Of a stretch of 64,000 nucleotides of DNA, positions 17,450 to 24,959 are shown piece after piece. Source of the DNA: Virgibacillus ihumii (GTDB lineage Bacteria; Bacillota; Bacilli; Bacillales; Amphibacillaceae); the NCBI RefSeq assembly GCF_902726655.1, contig NZ_CACVAN010000001.1, forward strand, positions 2,232,001 through 2,296,000. Reading direction: 5' to 3'. The position numbers and the translations under genes were made by a program. Numbering within the stretch: the stretch's first letter is position 1; every line of letters begins with the position of its first letter. The notes under the pieces were generated by a model, which saw only the letters and a list, made by a program, of their open reading frames with translations, did no database searches and was not told the DNA's origin.

Positions 17450-18256
17450 TTAGTTGATAGATTTTGCGCCAATGTAGCGGTTGTCCCAGTAGTCAACATT
17501 TAATGACGCTACCTCAACGCCTGTTTCTTCTGTGCCAGCATGAATCATTTTACCGTCGCCGATATAAATTCCGCTGTGGGTGACGTACGTGTCCGCATCA
17601 TAAGTATTTGTGAAGAAAACAACATCTCCTGGTGAAGGGTTGTCCACAAAAGCCCCATCATTTGCCCAGATTCCTGCATGCGTTCTTTCAAGCGATGCAT
17701 CCGTCTCTTGTTCGATTACATAATTAACAAAACCGCTGCTGTCAAAACCTGCTGGGGTTTCACCGCCAAACTGATATGGAGTTCCGACCAGGCTTTTAGC
17801 TGCAGATACAATATCAGTAGATGCTTGGTTCTCTGTTGTTGTTTTTTCTTCATCCGGAGCGCTCACCGTAGTCGTTTGCTCTTCATCTGTGCCGGAATTT
17901 TTTGTGCCGGAATTGTTAAGTGCTTCTTTTGTTTTCGGTCCGACAATACCGTCCACGACTAACCCTTGATTGTCCTGAAATTTCCGTACCTGTGTCTCCG
18001 TAATAGGTCCGTAAATACCATCAACCGCCAGATCATATCCCATATTACTTAATTTGGTTTGAACCATTTCGCCCGCTCCCCCGCGTTCGCCTGAAAAGAT
18101 AAGATGGGAAGAAGGTGCTCCCGTCTTTTCTTTTTTTGATGGTTCTTCACCCGGCGCCCCAGGCGCAAAACCGCTCCCCGCCATTACGGGACTTAATATA
18201 AATGCTCCCCCAAGTGCCGTCGTCAGCACATATCGGCGTACAAAATGTTTTCCCAA
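17450..18256 (-). CDS. NlpC/P60-like secreted protein with peptidoglycan-binding domain; catalytic Cys replaced by Ser
   Basis: A 268-aa secreted protein. It has a signal peptide (residues 1-26, ending SPVMAGSG), a PG_binding_1 domain (about 60-112, MVQTKLSNMGYDLAVDGIYG), an acidic Thr-rich linker (115-145) and a C-terminal C40 NlpC/P60 domain (about 148-268). The active-site motif, normally DCSGF, reads FDSSGFVNYV: the nucleophile codon is AGC (Ser). The His of THSGIYIGDG and the third polar residue region MIHAG are kept. It may be a wall-binding protein without endopeptidase activity, or use Ser. The start is TTG at 18256, with AGGAGG nine bases upstream. Single gene. Confidence 0.88.
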   Translation of the reverse strand: MGKHFVRRYVLTTALGGAFILSPVMAGSGFAPGAPGEEPSKKEKTGAPSSHLIFSGERGGAGEMVQTKLSNMGYDLAVDGIYGPITETQVRKFQDNQGLVVDGIVGPKTKEALNNSGTKNSGTDEEQTTTVSAPDEEKTTTENQASTDIVSAAKSLVGTPYQFGGETPAGFDSSGFVNYVIEQETDASLERTHAGIWANDGAFVDNPSPGDVVFFTNTYDADTYVTHSGIYIGDGKMIHAGTEETGVEVASLNVDYWDNRYIGAKSIN

Positions 18257-18467
18257 TTGTAATCCTCCTAAAATTTTTTGTTCCTAAGGTAATTCATACC
18301 AACACATCTAGTCTACTAAATCTTTATTTCAATAGAATTAACATGATAGAACAATTTATTTAAGATCTATTTACAATATAAAAAATGATATATAACACGT
18401 GGGGGGTGAGATGTTCTGTCCCTAGTTGGGGAGTAAGGGGGATTGTCGATCTACTTACGTGGTGCTC

Positions 18468-18625
18468 GAACGAGTGCGATGTTTGCCGATCGAGTTGCAG
18501 GGCTTCTCGATCGAGTAAGGGAGCATGCCGATTGAGTGGAAGGGTTCCTCGATCGAGTGGAGAAGCTTCTCGATCGAGTTCGAAGCTTGCCGCTCGAGTA
18601 GAAAGGCTTCTCGATCGAGTTCGAG
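18468..18625. repeat. Intergenic array E: 8 copies, 20-21-bp period
   Basis: GATCGAGT or a one-base variant starts at 18468, 18488, 18509, 18530, 18551, 18572, 18592 and 18613. The core is often part of the palindrome CTCGATCGAG. A TTTTCAAC motif follows at 18688. It lies upstream of the leftward NlpC/P60 gene and downstream of the XRE/cupin regulator gene. Confidence 0.92.
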
Positions 18626-18720
18626 CACTTCCAGATCGCTTTTAATTTTTTGCCCAACTATTTTAGCCTTTAAAACAGACTAAAAGATTTTCAACAACAG
18701 CCGAAAATCAACCAGGAATA

Positions 18721-18753
18721 GCCCCTCATTCACCTAAGTTTGTTCAGAGGGGC
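18721..18753 (-). terminator. Terminator of the XRE/cupin regulator gene
   Basis: GCCCCTC pairs with GAGGGGC around 19 nt, eight bases after the stop codon of the leftward regulator gene. Confidence 0.55.
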
Positions 18754-18761
18754 CATTACCC

Positions 18762-19304
18762 TTATTCCACCGCTGAAACACACAAAAATTTTATCGTCCG
18801 ATCGGTTTTATTCAGCCAGTAATGGGATTTGGATGACTGCAGAAAGATTGAATCGTGCGGATGCAGCACATGCTCCTCCCCCTCAATATGTATCGTCAGC
18901 GTCCCTTCCAGCACATACAGAAATTCCTGTCCTTTATGTGAAAAATTGCTGCCGCGGTTATCGCCGGGATTCAGGATAATCAGGATTGGCGAAAATAACG
19001 GATTTTCCATCGCACCCGATAAATCCCGGTAAATAAATTTATTTTGCTTCAACTCATCATTCACACGCTCATGTCGAATAACTTTTGACGGTGAAACTGC
19101 ATCCGGTTTGGCAAAAAAATAACTCGGGTTCACGTTAAGTGCGTCTGAAATCTTTTTCAGTGACTCCAAAGTTGCCGATGTTTTGGAATGCTCCAGCTGT
19201 GACAGGAAACTGATCGATAAATCTGTTTCTTCTGCTATTTGCTTTAACGTTTGTTTTTGCTGTTTTCGTAACTGTTTTATTTTCGCGCCCAATTCGTCCG
19301 TCAA
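18762..19304 (-). CDS. XRE family transcriptional regulator with cupin sensor domain
   Basis: A 180-aa protein with an N-terminal HTH_3 domain (about residues 4-60: LGAKIKQLRKQQKQTLKQIA, SISFLSQLEHSKTSATLES) and a C-terminal cupin (about 110-178: FSHKGQEFLYVLEGTLTIHI, HPHDSIFLQSSKSHYWLN). This is the class of small-molecule-sensing repressors that often controls amino-acid or polyamine catabolism. The likeliest start is the TTG at 19304, seven bases after GGGGG; another TTG at 19310 is too close. It is divergent from the ornithine cyclodeaminase/MFS operon, which it probably controls. Confidence 0.85.
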   Translation of the reverse strand: MTDELGAKIKQLRKQQKQTLKQIAEETDLSISFLSQLEHSKTSATLESLKKISDALNVNPSYFFAKPDAVSPSKVIRHERVNDELKQNKFIYRDLSGAMENPLFSPILIILNPGDNRGSNFSHKGQEFLYVLEGTLTIHIEGEEHVLHPHDSIFLQSSKSHYWLNKTDRTIKFLCVSAVE

Positions 19305-19323
19305 TTTCAAGCCCCCTTTCTGT

Positions 19324-19386
19324 GGGACAGAGGGACAGGCTCCTCGTCCCATTCCAACTGGGACGAGGAGCCTGTCCCTCTGTCCC
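19324..19386. repeat. Perfect 28-bp inverted repeat in the divergent promoter region
   Basis: Arms 19324-19351 and 19359-19386 are perfect reverse complements around a 7-nt loop (TTCCAAC). The sequence is built from GGGACAGAGGGACAGG and GACGAGGAGCC words. The right arm recurs base for base at 52967-52994. It lies eight bases before the leftward regulator's ribosome site, so the regulator mRNA would carry a very stable leader hairpin if transcription starts further right. Confidence 0.95.
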
Positions 19387-19520
19387 GTTTGACAAAATAG
19401 GTTGAATTATATTATATTTTAAATAATTTAAGTGCTAATTAAATTATATACTAAATTGAAACAAAATTTAAGCAGTAATTTAATTATTTTGTAAACGATT
19501 CCAATAAAAGGAGTGATGGT

Positions 19521-20498
19521 TTGCTGTTTATTTCGGATCAGGAAATTCAGGAGAACTATTTCATGCGGGATGCTGTCCATGATATTAAGCAAGGTCTCGC
19601 GGCGAAAAATAAGGGAATGATTCAAAATCCGCATCGCACCGTTATTGATATTCCCGACAAAGGAGCATCCGCGCTGTATATGCCAAGTGCGGATCTGGAA
19701 AATCAGGTTGCTTCGGTGAAAGTAGTCAATATTTTTCCAAACAATCCTGATGTCGGGAAACCGACGACTCAGGGTGTGCTGATGCTGTCAGATGCCTCAG
19801 ATGGCAAACATTTATGCACGATGGATGCGTCTTTTTTAACAAGACTCCGCACCGGGGCGTTAAGCAGTATTGCAACCGGCAAGATGGCACGGGCAGATGC
19901 CAGGACTTTAAGTGTGATCGGAACTGGTGCGATGGCTTTTGAACAGGTATTGGGCGTTTTGGAAGCACGAACTATCGAGACAATTGTGCTCTTCAACCGA
20001 ACTGCTGAAAAAGCTTACACCTTTAAAGAAAAGTTGGAGAATTTTAGAGTAAAGGCAGACATTCTGATTGCCGCTAACGTGAAAGAAGCAGTAAAACAAG
20101 CCGATATCATCAACTGCAGCACACGATCGAAAACTCCGGTTTTTGATGGTAATGATTTAAAGGAAGGAACGCATATAAATGGAATCGGCTCTTTTTTACC
20201 AAGTATGCAGGAGGTGGATTTAAGTACCATTAAAAAAGCATCGGTTATCGCGGTGGACGATCTGGCAAGTGTCAAAGAGGAAGCTGGTGAACTAATTCAT
20301 GCTGCTAACGAGGGGGAATGGAGTTTTTCCAACGTGTACGGTGAACTGAATGATTTTTCACCGGACAAGTCACCCGTCCGCGAAACACCGGAACAAATTA
20401 CGTTTTTCAAATCAGTTGGGGCAGCTTATTTTGATTTGGAGGTGGCCAAAGGAGTCTATCAAAAGGCGAAAGAAACCGGCTTTGGCACGACAACATGA
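19521..20498 (+). CDS. Ornithine cyclodeaminase / pyrroline-2-carboxylate reductase family protein
   Basis: A 325-aa member of the OCD/mu-crystallin family. The substrate-binding lysine and arginine region is in VASVKVVNIFPNN and TRLRTGALSSIA, and the NAD-binding motif GTGAMA is near residue 135. Enzymes of this family act as ornithine cyclodeaminases, alanine dehydrogenases or ketimine reductases; which one applies is not decidable. The start is TTG at 19521, seven bases after AAAGGAG. It is followed after 42 bp by an MHS-type transporter and is divergent from an XRE/cupin regulator, suggesting a small amino-acid uptake and breakdown unit. Confidence 0.85.
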   Translation: MLFISDQEIQENYFMRDAVHDIKQGLAAKNKGMIQNPHRTVIDIPDKGASALYMPSADLENQVASVKVVNIFPNNPDVGKPTTQGVLMLSDASDGKHLCTMDASFLTRLRTGALSSIATGKMARADARTLSVIGTGAMAFEQVLGVLEARTIETIVLFNRTAEKAYTFKEKLENFRVKADILIAANVKEAVKQADIINCSTRSKTPVFDGNDLKEGTHINGIGSFLPSMQEVDLSTIKKASVIAVDDLASVKEEAGELIHAANEGEWSFSNVYGELNDFSPDKSPVRETPEQITFFKSVGAAYFDLEVAKGVYQKAKETGFGTTT

Positions 20499-20540
20499 CA
20501 AGGCTTAGCAATTTATTTTTCAGAACAAGGGGGAAAATAC

Positions 20541-21827
20541 ATGGACAAAAAATTAAAGCGCAAAGTGTTGACCGCAAGCTTAGTCGGAAGTTCAATTGAG
20601 TGGTTTGATTTCTTTTTATATGGAACAGTTGCCGGGCTTGTATTGGATGAACTGTACTTCCCGTCATCCGACCCGATTGTTGGACTTATGCTCGCATATT
20701 TATCGTTCTCATTAACATTTTTTATACGACCATTGGGTGGTGTCATATTCGCCCACATTGGGGATAAGATCGGACGGAAGAAAACCCTCGTTATTACACT
20801 AACGTTAATGGGCGGAGGAACTGTGCTGATCGGGCTCCTGCCGACATATGCGCAAATTGGCGTTGCGGCACCAATTTTGCTGATTTTGCTTCGATTGATA
20901 CAAGGACTTGGTCTTGGCGGTGAATGGGGCGGCTCACTGCTGTTGGCGGTCGAATACGCTCCGAAAGGCAAAAAAGGTCTGTTCGGAAGCATCCCGCAAA
21001 TGGGCGTCCCAATCGGGCTGGTGCTCGGCACATTCGCATTGACAATGATGAGCTTGCTGCCACATGAAGCATTTATGGCATGGGGCTGGCGAATTCCGTT
21101 CATTTTAAGTGCATTTCTGGTCGTGTTCGGGTTGTGGATCCGTGCCGGCATCAATGAAACACCGGATTTTGAAGAAGCGAAAAAATCCGGCCAGGTTGCC
21201 AAACTGCCGGTTGTTGACACATTAAAATACCATTGGCGCGAGGTACTGATTGCTGTTGGCGCAAAAGTCGTTGAAACCGCGCCATTTTATATTTTCGCAA
21301 CGTTTGTCGTAAGTTACGCAACCAGCACGCTCGCCTACGATCAGATTACCGTCCTGAATTCGATTACGATTGCGACGATCGTCACAGCCATTATGATTCC
21401 GATTATGGGAAAACTTTCCGATACAATCGGGCGGAAAAAGATTTATGTAATCGGCTGTATTGCGATGATACTGTACGCATTCCCATACTTCATGCTGCTG
21501 TCAGTCGGGCAGGATTGGGCCGTCATTCTAGCGAGCGTGCTTGCACTCGGTATCGTTTGGCCGCCAATCACAGCAGTTCTCGGCACCATGTTTTCTGATT
21601 TATTTTCGACAAAAGTACGCTACACCGGCATTTCACTCGGTTACCAGATTGGCGCCGCTATGGCCGGCGGAACTTCTCCGTTAATTGCGACCTGGCTGCT
21701 CGGACAGTTCAATAACGCATGGTCACCTATTGCAATATTTATTGTTGTCACAGCTGTTATCTCGCTGATCGCAGTAGCGTTTACGGAGCGGTATAGTAAG
21801 GATGCAAGCGTACGAAGAGGAGCATGA
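20541..21827 (+). CDS. MFS transporter, metabolite:H+ symporter (MHS) family
   Basis: A 428-aa permease with twelve spans. Its N-terminus (LVGSSIEWFDFFLYGTVAGL) and the loops GDKIGRKKTLVITL and GLGLGGEWGGSLLLAVEY are hallmarks of the MHS/ProP-KgtP branch, which takes up compatible solutes, amino acids, citrate or ketoacids with protons. With the OCD family enzyme 42 bp upstream it probably imports that enzyme's substrate. The start follows AAGGGGG. A repeat element with a leader hairpin begins eight bases downstream of the stop. Confidence 0.9.
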   Translation: MDKKLKRKVLTASLVGSSIEWFDFFLYGTVAGLVLDELYFPSSDPIVGLMLAYLSFSLTFFIRPLGGVIFAHIGDKIGRKKTLVITLTLMGGGTVLIGLLPTYAQIGVAAPILLILLRLIQGLGLGGEWGGSLLLAVEYAPKGKKGLFGSIPQMGVPIGLVLGTFALTMMSLLPHEAFMAWGWRIPFILSAFLVVFGLWIRAGINETPDFEEAKKSGQVAKLPVVDTLKYHWREVLIAVGAKVVETAPFYIFATFVVSYATSTLAYDQITVLNSITIATIVTAIMIPIMGKLSDTIGRKKIYVIGCIAMILYAFPYFMLLSVGQDWAVILASVLALGIVWPPITAVLGTMFSDLFSTKVRYTGISLGYQIGAAMAGGTSPLIATWLLGQFNNAWSPIAIFIVVTAVISLIAVAFTERYSKDASVRRGA

Positions 21828-21834
21828 TTTTGAA

Positions 21835-21977
21835 GCGGAACAGATTGTGTAGTCAATTTGTTTCGCTTATTGTTTTTAAGTGATGGTGGGGGAATGGAAT
21901 AAGTTGCTGTCTCCCGGCTTTGCGCTGCTCTCTCCATTTGGACGGGTATCTCTCCCGTTTCGGCATACCTTTTCAAC
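21835..21977 (+). repeat. Short repeat element H': leader hairpin plus 3 TCTCC units
   Basis: An AGCGGAACAG/TTGTTTCGCT stem (21835-21868, two G-U pairs) is followed by TCTCC units at 21911, 21932 and 21952 and by TTTTCAAC at 21970 and 21990. It is a diverged, shorter relative of the element at 34366-34620. Confidence 0.8.
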
Positions 21978-22008
21978 CAATAATGAATATTTTCAACACC
22001 ATTACTAA

Positions 22009-22046
22009 AAAAGCAATCCTTCTGACCATGATTGGATTGCTTTTTT
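22009..22046. terminator. Bidirectional terminator between MFS and MNT genes
   Basis: AAAAGCAATCC pairs with GGATTGCTTTT around 14 nt, followed by more T; A-run on the other side. It separates convergent genes. Confidence 0.9.
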
Positions 22047-22368
22047 ATATTTTCCGCATATGTTGACCCTTATCATAAATTTGTACGCCGTATTGCTCGA
22101 TGTGCGCTGTCAGATTATGATTGGATATTGCATTATAATCAAGAATATCAAAATAGTATGGCAGTGGAAGTTCTTCATTTAATGTTTCACTTAACGTTGC
22201 TGCTGTTCCCCATGTAACATTACGTCCGCCGATTGCGATATCCACATCCGAACCCTTTTTATAATTCCCTAATGCCCGACTTCCAAAAATGAAGGCATTT
22301 TCAATCTCATCAACGCCATCTAATGCTTCAGTAATTAACTTTATATCTTTATCTGTTAAGCCAAACAT
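22045..22368 (-). CDS. mntA: MNT-domain nucleotidyltransferase antitoxin
   Basis: A 107-aa minimal nucleotidyltransferase with the signature FIFGSRALGNYKKGSDVDIA: GSR, then GSDVD carrying two metal-binding aspartates, with a later Asp in YFDILDYN. In HEPN/MNT (type VII) toxin-antitoxin pairs this enzyme adds AMP to a Tyr of the HEPN RNase and so silences it. It starts two bases after the HEPN gene stop, in the same direction, so the pair is co-translated. It converges with the MFS gene. Confidence 0.88.
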   Translation of the reverse strand: MFGLTDKDIKLITEALDGVDEIENAFIFGSRALGNYKKGSDVDIAIGGRNVTWGTAATLSETLNEELPLPYYFDILDYNAISNHNLTAHIEQYGVQIYDKGQHMRKI

Positions 22369-22370
22369 GA

Positions 22371-22772
22371 CTACTTCTCCTCCGACAATTTTTCATATAA
22401 ATGCTTCATGGCCGGCAGGTATGTACCTGCTATTTCATCAACGAATTGTTTCGCCATTTCCTCATCATACGTATGTGTAGTTAAATTCCACTTGGAAAGG
22501 GTATCCATCCACACGTGACCATCATCAATCAGATCAGACTGATAAGCTTGTTTAATTGCGTCCCTTGGGCTTTTAATCACATAGCCCTGCGCTTCCAAAT
22601 AATCCTTTTGCAACTTCCAGGATAATTCGAATGTCATTTCGAACAACTTAATAATACCAGCACGCTCCAATTCATTATCAGCACCTACATTTGCATACTT
22701 TTCCAACAACTTGAATGACCGCTCGAAGTTTTCAAACCGTTGCCGCCACCGTACATCCTTTGATGGCCCCAT
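22371..22772 (-). CDS. hepT: HEPN-domain toxin (HI0074-like), active-site Arg missing
   Basis: A 133-aa all-alpha protein of the family annotated as nucleotidyltransferase substrate-binding protein (HI0074/HEPN). It has RFENFERSFKLLEKY, LFEMTFELSWKLQKDYLEAQG and SPRDAIKQAYQ. The RNase motif is normally R-x4-H-x-Y; here it reads WNLTTHTYDEE, with TGG (Trp) in place of the usual Arg codon, while His and the adenylylated Tyr are kept. One base change (CGG to TGG) would explain this. The toxin may therefore be weak or inactive. It is first in a two-gene unit with the MNT antitoxin. Confidence 0.85.
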   Translation of the reverse strand: MGPSKDVRWRQRFENFERSFKLLEKYANVGADNELERAGIIKLFEMTFELSWKLQKDYLEAQGYVIKSPRDAIKQAYQSDLIDDGHVWMDTLSKWNLTTHTYDEEMAKQFVDEIAGTYLPAMKHLYEKLSEEK

Positions 22773-22902
22773 CTCTCCGCCCCCAATTCATGTCTTATGT
22801 TATTTATTATACGTGAAGTCAAACTTTTTCATGAAATTGTCTATAAAAAAAATCTTTAAGCCGGAAAACATTTTGTATGAGTCCACCTAACTAAAAATAT
22901 GT

Positions 22903-22908
22903 TATACT
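22903..22908 (+). promoter_or_regulatory. Extended -10 of Hol-Tox locus 2
   Basis: TATACT preceded by TGT, about 80 bases before the toxin ORF; the same layout as locus 1. Confidence 0.5.
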
Positions 22909-22989
22909 ATTTAAAATAAATTGGCTTCGCATGAGGGGTTGGGGCACACTGTTCTTTTTGGGATACTTCCCAAAGAGGAGGTGATGCAT

Positions 22990-23076
22990 ATGGCAGTAGA
23001 GACTGTATTAACGCTGATGATATCCTTTGGGATGCTCATCGCGTTTATTGTGTCAGAAACAAACCATAAAAAATAA
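22990..23076 (+). CDS. Hol-Tox type I toxin peptide (28 aa), locus 2
   Basis: A 28-residue ORF: MAVETVLTLMISFGMLIAFI, then VSETNHKK. One hydrophobic span and a basic end fit the Hol-Tox family. AGGAGG lies eight bases before this ATG; an in-frame ATG two codons earlier is too close to the ribosome site. As in locus 1, the stop codon falls next to a leftward hairpin with a T run, and a rightward terminator lies about 80 bases further on. The two loci are 9.5 kb apart and share layout more than sequence. Confidence 0.82.
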   Translation: MAVETVLTLMISFGMLIAFIVSETNHKK

Positions 23077-23106
23077 CCCCTCATCCACCTAGCCTGGCTC
23101 TGAGGG
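23068..23106 (-). ncRNA. Terminator end of the presumed antitoxin RNA, locus 2
   Basis: On the minus strand CCCTCA pairs with TGAGGG, followed by GTTATTTTTT (complement of 23068-23077). A leftward RNA started near 23110-23150 would overlap the toxin 3' end. The RNA is inferred from this layout. Confidence 0.5.
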
Positions 23107-23153
23107 ATCATGTTCCTTGGTGCCTAACCCCTCTTGACGGGGTTGGTCTATTG

Positions 23154-23187
23154 AAACCGTCTCATGTTGGAGCATGAGGCGGTTTTT
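23154..23187 (+). terminator. Toxin mRNA terminator, locus 2
   Basis: AACCG(T)CTCATG pairs with CATGAG(G)CGGTT around 6 nt and is followed by TTTTT. Confidence 0.85.
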
Positions 23188-23344
23188 AATAGGATATGTT
23201 TTTCTGTATTAATTATACCACGTAAAGTACAAATGTACACATATTAATGATTATTATAAAAAATGATGCGACGGATGCATTCGCATGAATTGCCGGGATT
23301 TCACACGCCATTTCCAAGCTGTTGTTCACGCGTTCCGGTAATAG

Positions 23345-23510
23345 TTCGCACGTTTAGGGCTTAGTTCGCATGTTTCAGCTCGAGTTCGCACGGTTAGGAA
23401 GCTAATTCGCTCGTTTCAGCTCGAGTTCGCACGGTTAGGAAGCTAATTCGCTCGTTTCAGCTCGAGTTCGCACATTTGGGGTACCAGTTCGCTCGTTTCG
23501 GCTCACCCGC
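23345..23510. repeat. Intergenic array F: 8 copies, 20/21-bp period, cut by an IS
   Basis: TTCGCACGTT-like cores (TTCGCACG or TTCGCTCG) start at 23345, 23365, 23385, 23406, 23426, 23447, 23467 and 23488. The core word is shared with array A, 22 kb away, but the fillers differ. The IS256-type element is inserted at its right edge; array-like bases (CTCGCACG) resume at 24924 after the element. Confidence 0.9.
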
Positions 23511-23608
23511 GGTTAAGTCCGTATAATTGTGTAAAAGCGAAATAAGAAAGGGCCATATTAATTCCTATGATACAATGTTTTCAACCACAAAAACATAAGG
23601 AGGAATTA

Positions 23609-24784
23609 ATGATGACCCAACTACATTTTAACCTAAACATGGACAAGTTAAAAGATGAGATTATGAACTCCAATATGAACGCTATCTATAAATCAACAGC
23701 TGTATTAATTCTGAATGAGTATATGGAAAAGGAACGGGATGAATTTTTGGACGTTCCGCCATACGCCCGTACTGGTAGTTCACGTGATTATCGAAACGGC
23801 TATTATGAAAGAGAATATTTGATGAGTATTGGAAAGATCAAGTTACGGGTTCCACGGACTCGCAGCGGTGAGTTTTCACCAAGTATTTTTGAAAAGTATC
23901 AACGCTGTGACCAGGCTTTCGTTCTTGCCCTGCTTGAAATGGTGGTGAACGGGGTCTCCACACGCAAGGTTCGAAATGTAGTAGAAGAATTGTGTGGAGA
24001 GAGCGTATCCAAGTCCTTTGTATCATCGCTTACAGAGAAACTAGACCCTATCGTCAATAAATGGGCGAATCGAAATTTGGCAAACACCTATTATCCGTAC
24101 ATTTTTGTAGATGCCATGTATATCAAAGTTCGCGAGCATCGTAAGGTTGTATCCAAAGCTGTCTACATTGCGACAGCGATAAGCGAGGATAACCAACGGG
24201 AAGTGCTCGGATTAAAGGTTGACCATACCGAAAGTTACGAAGCTTGGAAAAGCTTTTTAAAAGAGCTGAAAGGCCGGGGGCTGCATTCACCAAGACTTAT
24301 GATTTCAGATGCCCATAAAGGGCTCAAAAAAGCAATACAGGAGGAATTCCTCGGAACCTCATGGCAACGCTGCACCGTTCATTTTAAACGAAATATTGTG
24401 GATCAACTGCCAAAGAAGGGTATGTCAGAGGTAATCACGGGGTTAAAACGGATTTTTAAAGCCGTTACACCAGATGACGCAAGAAACTTCAAGGAGGAGT
24501 TCGTCACGCGTTACGAAGAAGATCCAAAGCTAAATCAAGCACTTAAGACATTGGAAGAAGGCTTCGATGATGCCATTCAGTATCTCAATGAAGAAGAGAA
24601 ATATCATACATTCATACGCAGCACGAATTCATTGGAACGCCTAAATGAAGAAGTTAGAAGGCGGGAAAGAGTCATTCGTATATTTCCGAATACACAATCC
24701 GCCTTCCGTCTAATTGGCGCAGTACTAATGGATTATGAAGGGCAACAAAAGAATAAAAAAAGGTTTATTCGAAACAAAAGTTGA
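23609..24784 (+). CDS. IS256 family transposase
   Basis: A 391-aa Mutator/IS256-type DDE transposase. The catalytic acidic residues fit FVDAMYIKV (first Asp), LMISDAHKGLKKAI (second Asp) and STNSLERLNEEVRRR (Glu), and the motif CTVHFKRNI is typical. The start at 23609 follows AAGGAGG. No frameshift or stop is seen, so the enzyme should be active. Confidence 0.95.
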   Translation: MMTQLHFNLNMDKLKDEIMNSNMNAIYKSTAVLILNEYMEKERDEFLDVPPYARTGSSRDYRNGYYEREYLMSIGKIKLRVPRTRSGEFSPSIFEKYQRCDQAFVLALLEMVVNGVSTRKVRNVVEELCGESVSKSFVSSLTEKLDPIVNKWANRNLANTYYPYIFVDAMYIKVREHRKVVSKAVYIATAISEDNQREVLGLKVDHTESYEAWKSFLKELKGRGLHSPRLMISDAHKGLKKAIQEEFLGTSWQRCTVHFKRNIVDQLPKKGMSEVITGLKRIFKAVTPDDARNFKEEFVTRYEEDPKLNQALKTLEEGFDDAIQYLNEEEKYHTFIRSTNSLERLNEEVRRRERVIRIFPNTQSAFRLIGAVLMDYEGQQKNKKRFIRNKS

Positions 24785-24804
24785 AGAGGATTCCAGCGCG
24801 CGAA

Positions 24805-24846
24805 AATTTGATGTGGTGGGAAGGGCCCTTCCCACCACATCAAATT
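24805..24846. repeat. 42-bp perfect palindrome in the IS 3' region
   Basis: Two 21-bp arms (24805-24825 and 24826-24846) are exact reverse complements with no loop, containing TGTGGTGGGAAGGG. It lies 21 bp after the transposase stop and may act as a terminator or insulator. Confidence 0.95.
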
Positions 24847-24959
24847 CACATAAATACCATCATAAGGTTGAAAACTTGTATTGGACTTTTACACATAGAT
24901 AAGGACTTGACTCACCCGCCAGAGCTCGCACGCTCTAAGCCACACGCCGCCCCATCAAA

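Larger units (their letters stand above)
23511..24910 (+). mobile_element. Complete IS256-family insertion sequence (1.4 kb)
   Basis: The element is flanked by CTCACCCGC at 23502-23510 and 24911-24919, a 9-bp target duplication of the size this family makes. Imperfect terminal inverted repeats contain AAGTCC and GTGTAAAAG at both ends (left 23513-23537, right complement 24886-24910). One intact transposase gene lies inside, followed by a 42-bp palindrome. The target was a 20/21-bp repeat array. Confidence 0.92.

Noticed and set aside
22911..23111. 66-codon leftward frame over Hol-Tox locus 2
   Set aside because: Antisense shadow of the toxin gene and its terminator; no ribosome site.
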